Shown here in pieces: positions 26,242-34,640 of a stretch of DNA of 64,000 bases. Positions within the stretch are counted from its first letter, which is position 1; each line of letters starts with the position of its first letter. The notes under the pieces were generated by a model. It made no database searches and was not told the origin of the DNA. It was given only the letters and a program-made list of their open reading frames with translations. The DNA is from Nocardioides panaciterrulae (GTDB taxonomy: Bacteria > Actinomycetota > Actinomycetes > Propionibacteriales > Nocardioidaceae): positions 1,488,001-1,552,000 of the forward strand of contig NZ_JACCBG010000001.1 of NCBI RefSeq assembly GCF_013409645.1, in the 5' to 3' direction. The position numbers and the translations under genes are program-made.

Positions 26242-28575
26242 GTGCGGGCGCCGGCCCCCGACCCGCGGTCCCGCCGGCGGCCCGACCTGCGGATGCCGCT
26301 GCTGGGCCTCGCGGCCTGGGCGGGCGGGCTGCTCGGCAGGTACGCCGGGGGGCCGGTGCTGCTCGCGGCCGGGCTGGCCCTGCTGGCCGGCTGGCTGCTC
26401 GTCCGTCGCGGGCTGTCGCGCCGGCCGGTCCGGACCGGTGCGGCCGTGCTGCTCGTCGCCGCCGCCGTCGCGGCCTCGGCGCTGGTGCGCCAGGAGCAGG
26501 TCCGTGCCAGCCCGGTGGCCGCCCTGGCCGCCGACGGGGCCGTGGTCACGCTCGAGGGGACCGTGACCAGCGACGCCCGGGTGGTCGCGGGCCGGTTCGG
26601 CGACCAGGTGCTGGTCCGGCTGCGGGTCCGCCGGATCACCGGACGCGGCACGACGTACGCGCTGGGTGCCCCGGTCGTCGTGCTGGGCCACGAGGGCTGG
26701 CGGGACCTGCCGTTGGGGGCGCAGGTCCGGACGACCGGGCGGCTGGCACCGTCGGACGGGCCGGACACGGCGGCGCTGCTGCTGGCCGCCGGGCGGCCGA
26801 GCGTCGTGGCCGCCCCGGACGTGTGGTGGCGCGGCGCGGCGGCGGTCCGCGCCTCGCTGCGGGCCTCGGTGGCCGGCCGGCCACCCGACCAGCGGGCGCT
26901 CGTGCCCGCGCTCGTCGACGGGGACGACCAGGGCGTCGCGACCGACCTGGCCGCGGACTTCCGCGCCACCGGGCTGACCCACCTGATGGCGGTGTCGGGG
27001 ACCAACCTCACCCTGCTGGTGGGGTTCGTGCTGGTGGTGGCGCGCTGGCTGCACGTGCGGGGGCGGTGGCTGCAGGTCGTCGCGGCCCTCGGCATCGCAG
27101 GCTTCGTGCTGCTGGCCCGGACCGAGCCCAGCGTGCTGCGCGCGGCGGTGATGGGCTCGATCGGTCTCGTGGCGATGGGGGTCGACGGCCGCGAGCGCGG
27201 GACCCGGGCGCTCGGCGTCGCGCTGGTGGTGCTGTTGCTCGTGGATCCGGCCCTGGCGGTGGCGCCGGGGTTCGCCCTGTCGGTGCTGGCGACCGCCGGC
27301 ATCCTGCTGCTCGCGCCGGGCTGGCGCGACGCGCTCGCCTGTTGGCTCCCGCGCTGGATCGCGGAGGCGGTGGCCGTGCCCGCGGCGGCGCAGCTCGCCT
27401 GCACCCCGCTGGTCGCCGCGATCTCGGGGCAGGTCAGCCTCGTCGCGGTCGCCGCCAACCTCGCGGCCGCGCCGCCGGTCGGCCCGGCCACCGTGCTGGG
27501 CCTGGCCGGCGGACTGCTCGGCCTGGCGTGGGCGCCACTCGGCCGGGTCGCCGGCACCCTCGCCTCCTGGTGCGTGGCCTGGATCGTGCTGGTCGCCCAT
27601 CACGGCGCTGGCCTGCCGTCGGCGACGGTCGACTGGGGGACCGGCGCGGTGGCCCTGGCGGTGCTCTCGGTCGGCAGCCTGGTGCTGGCCGGGGTGGCCC
27701 CCGTGCTGCTGCGCCGACGCTCCACCGGCGTGGCCTGCGGCGTGGTGCTCGTGCTGGCGGTCGCGGGCCGGTTGCCGGCGCCGTGGGCGGCGGGCTGGCC
27801 GCCGGCGGGGTGGGTGCTGGTCGCGTGCGACGTGGGGCAGGGCGACGCCCTGGTGCTGAACGCCGCCCCCGGGGCGGCGGTCGTCGTCGACGCCGGACCC
27901 GACCCCGCGCCCGTGGACCGGTGCCTGGACCGGCTCGGCGTCACCCGGGTGCCGCTGCTGCTGCTCACCCACTTCCACGCCGACCACGTCGACGGGATCT
28001 CCGGCGTCCTCGACGGCCACCCGGTCGGTGCGGTCGAGACCACCCGCCTGCAGGACCCGCCGCAGGGCGTGCGCGAGGTGACGGACGCGGCCGCCGGTGC
28101 GGGGCTGACGCCCCTCGCCGCGCCGTACGGCGTGACCCGGCGGATCGGGGACGTCACCCTGCAGGTGCTGTGGCCGCTGCCCGACTCCCCGGTCGCGGGC
28201 CCCGGCGACGGCAGCACCGCGAACGAGGCCAGTGTCGTGCTGCTGGTCGCGGTCCGCGGGATGCGGCTGCTGCTGGCGGGTGACGTCGAGCCGGAGGGCC
28301 AGGCCCGGCTCGCGGCGATGCTCCCCGGGCTCCAGGTCGACGTGCTCAAGGTGCCGCACCACGGCAGTCGCTACCAGGACCTGCCGTTCCTGCTCTCGCT
28401 CGGCGCCCGCCTCGACCTGGTCTCGGTGGGCGCGGACAACGACTACGGCCATCCCGCAGCCAGCACGATCGCCGCACTCGCGGGGACCGGCGCGCGGGTG
28501 CTGCGCACCGACCTCGACGGGGACCTGGCGGTGGTGGTCCACCGGGGGGTCCTGGGCTGGCAGACCCGCCGCTGA
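26242..28575 (+). CDS. comEC: ComEC/Rec2-family DNA uptake channel
   Basis: This 777-residue protein has N-terminal membrane helices and a DUF4131/OB-like region, a central competence domain of hydrophobic helices (GLTHLMAVSGTNLTLLVGF), and a C-terminal metallo-beta-lactamase domain with LTHFHADHVDG and the later PHHGSRYQD. The His/Asp metal ligands are intact, consistent with the proposed nuclease that degrades the non-transported strand. GTG 26242 lies one base after the comEA stop. Whether the organism is naturally competent is not shown by sequence. Confidence 0.9.
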   Translation: MRAPAPDPRSRRRPDLRMPLLGLAAWAGGLLGRYAGGPVLLAAGLALLAGWLLVRRGLSRRPVRTGAAVLLVAAAVAASALVRQEQVRASPVAALAADGAVVTLEGTVTSDARVVAGRFGDQVLVRLRVRRITGRGTTYALGAPVVVLGHEGWRDLPLGAQVRTTGRLAPSDGPDTAALLLAAGRPSVVAAPDVWWRGAAAVRASLRASVAGRPPDQRALVPALVDGDDQGVATDLAADFRATGLTHLMAVSGTNLTLLVGFVLVVARWLHVRGRWLQVVAALGIAGFVLLARTEPSVLRAAVMGSIGLVAMGVDGRERGTRALGVALVVLLLVDPALAVAPGFALSVLATAGILLLAPGWRDALACWLPRWIAEAVAVPAAAQLACTPLVAAISGQVSLVAVAANLAAAPPVGPATVLGLAGGLLGLAWAPLGRVAGTLASWCVAWIVLVAHHGAGLPSATVDWGTGAVALAVLSVGSLVLAGVAPVLLRRRSTGVACGVVLVLAVAGRLPAPWAAGWPPAGWVLVACDVGQGDALVLNAAPGAAVVVDAGPDPAPVDRCLDRLGVTRVPLLLLTHFHADHVDGISGVLDGHPVGAVETTRLQDPPQGVREVTDAAAGAGLTPLAAPYGVTRRIGDVTLQVLWPLPDSPVAGPGDGSTANEASVVLLVAVRGMRLLLAGDVEPEGQARLAAMLPGLQVDVLKVPHHGSRYQDLPFLLSLGARLDLVSVGADNDYGHPAASTIAALAGTGARVLRTDLDGDLAVVVHRGVLGWQTRR

Positions 28576-28588
28576 GAGCCCGGTCGGG

Positions 28589-28613
28589 CAGCGCACCGGG
28601 TGTCGGTGCGCTG
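28589..28613 (+). terminator. Hairpin between comEC and holA
   Basis: CAGCGCACC (28589-28597) pairs perfectly with GGTGCGCTG (28605-28613) around a 7-nt loop, 14 nt after the comEC stop. No T tract follows, so it may be a weak terminator or a processing site. Confidence 0.45.
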
Positions 28614-28631
28614 TGGGAGGCTGTGGGCACC

Positions 28632-29624
28632 ATGGCAGGCCGTTCCCACCCCCGCGCAGCAGACGTCCTCGGTCGGGTCACCCTGGTGACCGGCAAGGAG
28701 GAGTTCCTCAACGAGCGCACCGTCGTCGCGGTCCGTGCGGCGGTGCGCGAGCACGACGCGGAGGCGGAGCTGTCGGAGACCTCCGCCTCGGAGCTGTCGC
28801 TGGCGACCTTGGGCGAGCTCGCCGCGCCGTCGCTGTTCTCCAGCATCCGGTGCGTGGTCGTCCGCGGCCTGGAGAACCTCCCGGAGGAGTCCGTCGACGG
28901 CCTGCTCCGGTACGCCGGGGCGCCGGCCGAGGAGGTCGCGCTGGTGCTGGTCCACGGCGGCGGCCCCAAGGGCAGCGGCGTGCTGACCAAGCTCCGCAAG
29001 CTTCCGGGCGTCACCGAGTCGAAGTCCGGGGAGCTGCGGGCCTCGGAGTTCCCCGCGTTCGTCGCCGCCGAGGTCCGCAGCCACGGCTGCACCATCGACA
29101 ACGAGGCCGCGTCGTCGCTGGTGCAGGCCGTCGGCCAGGACCTGCGGTCGCTGGCGGCCGCGGCCGATCAGCTGGCCAGCGACTTCCCCGGACAGGCGCT
29201 GACCGACGCCAAGATCAAGCAGTACTTCGGCGGCCGGGCCGAGGCCAAGTCCTTCGCGGTCGCCGACGCCGCCTTCTCGGGCCGCCCCGAGGCCGCGCTG
29301 GAGGAGCTGCGCTGGGCCCTGGACGCCGGCACGGCGCCGGTGCTGGTCACCTCGGCGTTCGCCGGGGGAGCGCGCGGGGTGGCGCGCTACAAGGCCGCGC
29401 CGCGGGGCATGCGCGACGCCGACCTGGCCCGCCAGGTGGGGGTGCCGCCGTGGAAGGTGCGCGCCATCCGCGACCAGTCGCGGGGCTGGTCCGACGCGGC
29501 GATCGGCCACGCGATCCGGGCCGTGGCCCGCGCCGACGCCGACATCAAGGGCGCCGCCACCGACCCGGCGTACACGCTGGAGCGGCTGGTCCTCACCGTG
29601 ACCGGCCTCCGCGACCAGCGCTGA
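28632..29624 (+). CDS. holA: DNA polymerase III subunit delta
   Basis: This 330-residue protein is of usual length for HolA, the clamp-loader subunit that opens the beta clamp. The N-terminal part has LVTGKEEFLNERTV, where a typical AAA+ P-loop is degenerate as in the family. The middle region ELRASEFPAFVAAEVRSHGC and C-terminal VPPWKVRAIRDQSRGW fit the delta helical domains. Context after comEA-comEC and before rpsT is the standard actinobacterial order. ATG 28632 is preferred over GTG 28623. Confidence 0.9.
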   Translation: MAGRSHPRAADVLGRVTLVTGKEEFLNERTVVAVRAAVREHDAEAELSETSASELSLATLGELAAPSLFSSIRCVVVRGLENLPEESVDGLLRYAGAPAEEVALVLVHGGGPKGSGVLTKLRKLPGVTESKSGELRASEFPAFVAAEVRSHGCTIDNEAASSLVQAVGQDLRSLAAAADQLASDFPGQALTDAKIKQYFGGRAEAKSFAVADAAFSGRPEAALEELRWALDAGTAPVLVTSAFAGGARGVARYKAAPRGMRDADLARQVGVPPWKVRAIRDQSRGWSDAAIGHAIRAVARADADIKGAATDPAYTLERLVLTVTGLRDQR

Positions 29625-29668
29625 GCCCCCGCCGGACCGGGCGGACGCCCGGGTGCCGAAATGCCGAA

Positions 29669-29695
29669 AGGCGCCGCCCCGAGGGGACGGCGCCT
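29669..29695. terminator. Hairpin between convergent holA and rpsT
   Basis: AGGCGCCG (29669-29676) pairs with CGGCGCCT (29688-29695), with an inner CCCC/GGGG extension. On the rpsT strand it is followed by TTTCGGCATTT, so it probably ends the rpsT message. Confidence 0.7.
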
Positions 29696-29708
29696 GACAA
29701 GGCTGGTC

Positions 29709-29969
29709 TCAGAGCGAGGCGGCCTTCTTGGCGATCGCCGACTTGCGGTTGGCGGCCTGGTTCTGGTGGATCACGCCCTTGGAGACGGCCTTGTCGAGCT
29801 TGCGCGAAGCGACGCGGCCGGCGGTGAGCGCGGCGTCCTTGTCGCCGGCCTCGGCCAGCTCGCGGAACTTGCGCACGGCCGACTTCAGGCCGGTCTTCAC
29901 GGCCTTGTTGCGCTCGTGACGCTTCTCGTTCTGCGTGTTCCGCTTGATCTGGGACTTGATGTTCGCCAC
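29709..29969 (-). CDS. rpsT: 30S ribosomal protein S20
   Basis: This 86-residue, strongly basic protein begins [21 protein letters not shown], of which the first Met is encoded by GTG. It ends [11 protein letters not shown], the full S20 length. It binds 16S rRNA early in 30S assembly. AAGG lies 7 nt before the GTG. Transcribed alone from a TTGGGC/TAATCT promoter with a ~90-nt leader containing a hairpin, and terminated by the hairpin at 29669-29695. Confidence 0.95.
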   Translation of the reverse strand: MANIKSQIKRNTQNEKRHERNKAVKTGLKSAVRKFRELAEAGDKDAALTAGRVASRKLDKAVSKGVIHQNQAANRKSAIAKKAASL

Positions 29970-30024
29970 TACTGAACCTTCGTCGTAGGTATGGGGTGGT
30001 GTACGGCTGAGTCTTGGTGCAGTC

Positions 30025-30051
30025 GGCGCTCCAGCCAGGACTGCTGGCGCC
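30025..30051 (-). promoter_or_regulatory. Hairpin in the rpsT leader
   Basis: CCAGC/GCTGG and GGCG/CGCC form a bulged stem in the untranslated leader of rpsT. Ribosomal protein leaders are often autoregulated, but no direct evidence is present here. Confidence 0.3.
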
Positions 30052-30067
30052 AGACACGCGACGTGAA

Positions 30068-30097
30068 AGATTAGCAGCGGGCTCGTCAGACGCCCAA
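30068..30097 (-). promoter_or_regulatory. Candidate promoter of rpsT
   Basis: On the minus strand TTGGGC (30097-30092), an 18-nt spacer and TAATCT (30073-30068). The -10 matches the actinobacterial consensus well. Confidence 0.5.
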
Positions 30098-30150
30098 ATC
30101 GAGTCTGCGGGCGGCTGCGGCCAGCATCCGGGCCGGCGCGGGGCCGCCGG

Positions 30151-31092
30151 TCACGACCAGCCCCGTCGTTCGGACAGCCACTGCCAGACCACCTCACTCT
30201 GCCACCGCTGCGCGGCCCGGATGTACGGCGAGGTCGTGGGGACCGGCAGCTCGGCCGACCGCAGGAAGTAGCCCGCGACCAGCGCCAGCAGCACGTCGAC
30301 GTGCTCGGCCGGCACGTCGCGCAGCAGCGTGCGCTCGCTCAGCACCCGCTCGACGTCCAGGCCGTCACCGCGGGGACCGATCAGCAGCAGCAGGCTGTCG
30401 ATCCAGGGGGCGCCGGCGACCGGCCAGTTCCAGTCGCACAGCAGCGTGCGCCCGTCGGCGCAGAGCAGGATGTTGTCGTCGCGGACGTCGGTGTGCACGA
30501 CCGCGGACCCGGCCGTCACCTCGGCGAAGCCGGCGGCGAGGGCGGCGGCCTCCTCGAGGTGCGCCAGGTCCGGGCGGCTGGTCCGCAGGTGCTCCCAGTA
30601 CGACGGCCACTCGGCGAACTCGGCCGCGAAGTCGTCCAGCTGCAACCCTTCCGGGGGCGCGTCGAGCACCGAGGCGCTCAGCTCGAGCATGTCCAGGGAC
30701 CGGTCCAGATCGGCCTGCCGCCAGGGCCGTCCGGGATGGCCGGCCTCGACGTGCTCGATGCCGAGGACCACCCAGTCCTCGTCGACGTGCTGCCAGAGCA
30801 GCCGGGGGGCGGGCGCCTCGGCGGGGAGCGCCACGAGCTTGCGGGACTCCTCGAGGTAGGCCTCGGCGAAGGCGCGCTGGGCCCGACGCGAGGCCGCCTT
30901 CACGAAGTGCATGCTGCCGTCGTCGCAGGCGAGCACCGAGGCCAGGCCGGGCGTGAACCCCGTGGTCCGGGAGGTCGCCGAGACCACGGGCGAGCCGGTG
31001 TGCCGCTCGACCAGCGTGCGCAGGTGCGGGGGGAGGTGGGCCCACTCCAGGCGCCGGGCGGTCTGGCCGTGGGGGATCGTCGTGGGCAGCAC
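30151..31092 (-). CDS. Aminoglycoside phosphotransferase-family kinase
   Basis: This 313-residue APH-fold protein has a nucleotide-side segment [13 protein letters not shown], catalytic loop [13 protein letters not shown] (HxDxxxxN) and metal-binding Asp in [14 protein letters not shown]. The family includes small-molecule kinases of antibiotics, choline, homoserine and others, and the substrate is not inferable. GTG 31092 is chosen because GAGG lies 8 nt upstream. GTG 31110 would add six residues. Single gene, divergent from the glutamate-synthase-like gene. Confidence 0.8.
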   Translation of the reverse strand: MLPTTIPHGQTARRLEWAHLPPHLRTLVERHTGSPVVSATSRTTGFTPGLASVLACDDGSMHFVKAASRRAQRAFAEAYLEESRKLVALPAEAPAPRLLWQHVDEDWVVLGIEHVEAGHPGRPWRQADLDRSLDMLELSASVLDAPPEGLQLDDFAAEFAEWPSYWEHLRTSRPDLAHLEEAAALAAGFAEVTAGSAVVHTDVRDDNILLCADGRTLLCDWNWPVAGAPWIDSLLLLIGPRGDGLDVERVLSERTLLRDVPAEHVDVLLALVAGYFLRSAELPVPTTSPYIRAAQRWQSEVVWQWLSERRGWS

Positions 31093-31155
31093 CGGGTCAT
31101 CCTCACGCACCGGACCGGTCTGCTGCGAACCGTTTGCCGTAGCCCCGCGCGGGGG

Positions 31156-31161
31156 TATCAA
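31156..31161 (+). promoter_or_regulatory. Leaderless-type -10 box of the glutamate synthase-like gene
   Basis: TATCAA (then T) ends 6 nt before GTG 31168, with no ribosome site. Confidence 0.35.
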
Positions 31162-31167
31162 TGCGTC

Positions 31168-32748
31168 GTGCTGCGATTCTTCATCATCGGTGTCCTCGTC
31201 GTCCTCGGTGCGCTGGCCACGCTGGCGGCGGCCGTCGGCGGCCCCGGCTGGTGGGCCCTGCTCGCCGTCCTCGTGCTGCTGCTGCTGGTCGGCGTCTACG
31301 ACCTGCTGCAGAAGAAGCACGCGATCCTGCGCAACTATCCGGTCCTCGGGCACATGCGCTACCTGCTGGAGGGGATCCGTCCCGAGCTCCAGCAGTACTT
31401 CATCGAGCGCAACTTCGACGGCCGTCCCTACGACCGCGACACCCGCTCGTCGATCTACCAGCGGGCCAAGGGGATCAAGGAGGAGCAGCCGTTCGGCACC
31501 GAGCGGGACCTCTACGCCCTCGGCTACGAGTACCTCGTGCACTCCACCGCGCCGGTGGAGAAGATGGAGGAGCCGCCCCGGGTGCGCATCGGCGGCCCGG
31601 ACTGCACCAAGCCCTACGACATGGCGCTGCTCAACGTCTCCGCGATGAGCTTCGGCTCGCTGTCGGCCAACGCGATCGAGGCGCTGAACCGCGGCGCGGC
31701 CAAGGGCGGCTTCGCCCACGACACGGGCGAGGGCGCGATCAGCCCCTACCACCGCAACGGCGGCGATTTGGTCTGGGAGATCGGCTCCGGCTACTTCGGA
31801 GCCCGCACCAAGGACGGCGGCTTCGACGAGCGGGAGTTCGCCGAGAAGGCCGCCGACGACCAGGTCAAGATGGTCAGCCTCAAGCTCAGCCAGGGCGCCA
31901 AGCCCGGCATCGGCGGCGTGCTCCCCGGGGCCAAGGTCACCGCCGAGATCGCGAGCACCCGCGACGTGCCCCAGGGGCAGACGGTCATCTCCCCGCCGTA
32001 CCACCAGGTCTTCTCCACGCCGCGCGAGCTGGTGCAGTTCATCGGCCACTTCCGTGAGCTCGCCGGCGGCAAGCCGGCCGGGTTCAAGCTCTGCCTCGGC
32101 TCGCGCACCGACATCCTCGCGATCTGCAAGGCGATGGTGGAGGAGGACATCACCCCCGACTTCGTGATCGTCGACGGCGCCGAGGGCGGCACCGGCGCCG
32201 CGCCGCTGGAGTACGAGGACCACGTCGGCATGCCCCTGACCGAGGGCCTGATGACCGTGCACAACGCGCTGGTGGGCGCGGGCGTGCGCGACCGGGTCAA
32301 GGTCGGCGCCTCCGGCAAGGTCGCCACCGGGATCGACCTGGTCAAGCGGGTCATCCAGGGCGCGGACTACACCAACGCCGCTCGCGCGATGATGATGGCC
32401 GTCGGCTGCATCCAGGCGCAGACCTGCCACACCAACACCTGCCCGGTCGGGGTCGCCACCCAGGACCCCAAGCGGATGCGGGCGCTGGACGTGCCGGACA
32501 AGACCGAGCGGGTGGTGCGCTACCAGCAGGCCACCGTCCAGCAGGCCCTGCAGGTGGTGGCCTCGATGGGCCTGCACTCCTTCGACGAGCTGCGTCCGCA
32601 CATGCTGCGCCGGCGCATCGACCACGGCACGGTCACGTCGTACGCCGAGATGTTCGAGCACCTCGCCCCGGGCCAGCTGCTGCGCGACCCGCCCCGGAGC
32701 TGGGAGCGCGACTGGGACCGCGCCGACCCCGACCGGTTCCAGCCGTAG
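31168..32748 (+). CDS. Membrane-anchored FMN-binding glutamate synthase-family protein
   Basis: This 526-residue protein has two N-terminal membrane helices (about residues 3-45) followed by the FMN-dependent synthase barrel of glutamate synthase large subunits (SAMSFGSLSANAIEALNRGA, EGGTGAAPLEYEDHVGMP). The cysteine motif CHTNTCPVGVATQ for a 3Fe-4S cluster is present. The glutamine amidotransferase and C-terminal GXGXG domains of true GltB are absent, so its electron acceptor and reaction are not known. The first codon is GTG after a TATCAA -10, so the message is probably leaderless. Confidence 0.8.
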   Translation: MLRFFIIGVLVVLGALATLAAAVGGPGWWALLAVLVLLLLVGVYDLLQKKHAILRNYPVLGHMRYLLEGIRPELQQYFIERNFDGRPYDRDTRSSIYQRAKGIKEEQPFGTERDLYALGYEYLVHSTAPVEKMEEPPRVRIGGPDCTKPYDMALLNVSAMSFGSLSANAIEALNRGAAKGGFAHDTGEGAISPYHRNGGDLVWEIGSGYFGARTKDGGFDEREFAEKAADDQVKMVSLKLSQGAKPGIGGVLPGAKVTAEIASTRDVPQGQTVISPPYHQVFSTPRELVQFIGHFRELAGGKPAGFKLCLGSRTDILAICKAMVEEDITPDFVIVDGAEGGTGAAPLEYEDHVGMPLTEGLMTVHNALVGAGVRDRVKVGASGKVATGIDLVKRVIQGADYTNAARAMMMAVGCIQAQTCHTNTCPVGVATQDPKRMRALDVPDKTERVVRYQQATVQQALQVVASMGLHSFDELRPHMLRRRIDHGTVTSYAEMFEHLAPGQLLRDPPRSWERDWDRADPDRFQP

Positions 32749-32817
32749 CACCCGGCGGGCGGCCGGTCGGGCGGCCGGTCAGGGGTGAAGGCGGACGAGC
32801 ATGGGTAGGAGGGCGAC

Positions 32818-34542
32818 ATGACGACTGTCGCAGAGCTGCTGATCGAGGCCCTCGCCGAGCACGGCGTGACCCAGGTGTGGGGGGTGGTGGGTGACGCGTT
32901 GAACCCGGTGACCGACGCGATCCGGCGCGAGGACCGGATCGAGTGGGTCGGGGTCCGGCACGAGGAGGCCGGGGCCTTCGCCGCCAGCGCCCAGGCCCAG
33001 CTCACCGACGACCTCGCGGTGTGCATGGGCACGGTCGGGCCGGGCGCGATCCACCTGCTCAACGGCCTCTACGACGCCAAGAAGTCCCACGCGCCGGTGC
33101 TGGCCATCTGCGGCCAGGTGCCCCGCGAGGAGATGGGCAGCGACTTCTTCCAGGAGGTCGACAACGACGCGCTGTTCGCCGACGTGGCGGTCTTCAACCG
33201 GACCGTGACCAGCATCGACCAGCTGCCCCTGCTCATCGAGCAGGCCGGCAACGCCGCGCTCCAGGAGCGCGGGGTCGCGGTCCTCACCCTGCCCGGCGAC
33301 GTCGGGGGGCTGGACCTGCCCCGGCACACCCCGGTGCCCCGCTTCGTCGCGGAGCGGCCGCCGGCCGCCCCCGACGCCGAGGCGGTACGCCGGGCCGCGG
33401 CGGCCCTGAACGCCGCCGGCCGGGTGACCCTGCTCGTCGGCATGGGCGCCCGGCACGCCCGGGCCGAGGTGCTCGAGCTGGCCGACCGGCTCGCGGCCCC
33501 GATGGTGCTGAGTCTGAAGGCCAAGGAGGGCCTGGAGGAGGACAACCCGTTCGAGATCGGGCAGTCCGGGCTGATCGGCAACCACGCCACCAAGGTCGCC
33601 TTCGACGACTGCGACGCGCTGTTCCTGGTGGGCACCGACTTCCCCTACAAGGAGTTCCTGCCCGAGGGCAAGACCGTGGTCCAGCTCGACGTGCGCGGCA
33701 CCCACGTGGGTCGCCGGATCACCGTCGACCACCCGCTGGTGGGCGACGCCCGGCTCGGGTTGGAGGCGCTGCTGCCCCTGCTGGAGCCGAAGGAGGACCG
33801 GGGGCTGCTGGAGAAGACGCGGTCGTCGTACCTCGACTGGCGCGAGGGCCAGCTGCACTTCGCCGACCCGGACTACGAGCGCAAGCCGGTCGGGCTGCTG
33901 CGCCGCAAGGTCGACAACCCCGAGGGCCGGGTCCGCCCGGAGCTGCTCGCGGCGATGATCGACCGGCACGCCGACGCCGACGCGGTGTTCACCTCCGACA
34001 CCGGGATGTCCACGGTCTGGCTCTCGCGGTTCCTGCGGATGACCGGGACCCGGCGCCTGATCGGCTCCTACAACCTCGGCTCGATGGCCAACGCGATGCC
34101 GCAGGCGTTGGGCGCGGCCGGGCTCGACCGGGACCGCCAGGTGGTGGCCTTCTGCGGCGACGGTGGCCTCTCGATGCTCATGGGGGACCTGATCACGGCC
34201 GTCTCCCACGAGCTGCCGGTGAAGCTCGTGGTCTTCGACAATGGGCGACTCGGCATGGTGAAGCTCGAGATGGAGCAGGTCGGGCTGCCGGAGTTCGGGA
34301 CGGTCCTGCACAACCCGGACTTCGCCAAGGTCGCCGAGGCGGTCGGCATGCGCGGCCTCCGGGTCGAGGACCCGCACGACGTCGAGGACGCGGTCCGCGA
34401 GACGCTGGCCCACCCGGGCCCGGTGCTGCTCGACGTGCTGACCAACCCCGACGAGATCGCCGTACCGCCCAAGCCGACGCTGGAGCAGGGCTGGGGCTTC
34501 GCGATCGCCAAGAGCAAGGAGTTCGTCGCCAGCGCCGAGTGA
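32818..34542 (+). CDS. poxB: Thiamine-pyrophosphate enzyme, pyruvate dehydrogenase (quinone)-like
   Basis: This 574-residue protein matches PoxB length. The N-terminal TPP PYR domain has Glu in GVRHEEAGAFAA, a middle FAD/Rossmann-like domain follows, and the C-terminal PP domain has GDGGLSMLMGDL and a downstream VFDNGRLGMV that complete the TPP/Mg site. PoxB oxidises pyruvate to acetate and CO2, passing electrons to quinone at the membrane. The C-terminal tail is rich in charged residues, as for the membrane-binding peptide. AGGAGG lies 6 nt before the ATG. Related acetolactate synthases are less likely given the KEFVASAE-type ending and length. Confidence 0.82.
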   Translation: MTTVAELLIEALAEHGVTQVWGVVGDALNPVTDAIRREDRIEWVGVRHEEAGAFAASAQAQLTDDLAVCMGTVGPGAIHLLNGLYDAKKSHAPVLAICGQVPREEMGSDFFQEVDNDALFADVAVFNRTVTSIDQLPLLIEQAGNAALQERGVAVLTLPGDVGGLDLPRHTPVPRFVAERPPAAPDAEAVRRAAAALNAAGRVTLLVGMGARHARAEVLELADRLAAPMVLSLKAKEGLEEDNPFEIGQSGLIGNHATKVAFDDCDALFLVGTDFPYKEFLPEGKTVVQLDVRGTHVGRRITVDHPLVGDARLGLEALLPLLEPKEDRGLLEKTRSSYLDWREGQLHFADPDYERKPVGLLRRKVDNPEGRVRPELLAAMIDRHADADAVFTSDTGMSTVWLSRFLRMTGTRRLIGSYNLGSMANAMPQALGAAGLDRDRQVVAFCGDGGLSMLMGDLITAVSHELPVKLVVFDNGRLGMVKLEMEQVGLPEFGTVLHNPDFAKVAEAVGMRGLRVEDPHDVEDAVRETLAHPGPVLLDVLTNPDEIAVPPKPTLEQGWGFAIAKSKEFVASAE

Positions 34543-34627
34543 CGCGCCCGGACGAGGAGCACAGTGGGTCACGTGAGCAAGCACACGGGCGCCGCCGCGG
34601 ATTGGGGCCGGACCCGACCGTCTGCCC

Positions 34628-34633
34628 TACGGT
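34628..34633 (+). promoter_or_regulatory. Leaderless-type -10 box of the acyltransferase gene
   Basis: TACGGT ends 7 nt before GTG 34641, without a Shine-Dalgarno. Confidence 0.45.
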
Positions 34634-34640
34634 GGCCGAC

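Noticed and set aside
30151..32751. 866-codon minus-strand frame spanning the kinase and the opposite strand of the glutamate-synthase-like gene
   Set aside because: Only the C-terminal 313 codons from GTG 31092 show a kinase fold. The rest is the antisense of a clear FMN protein.
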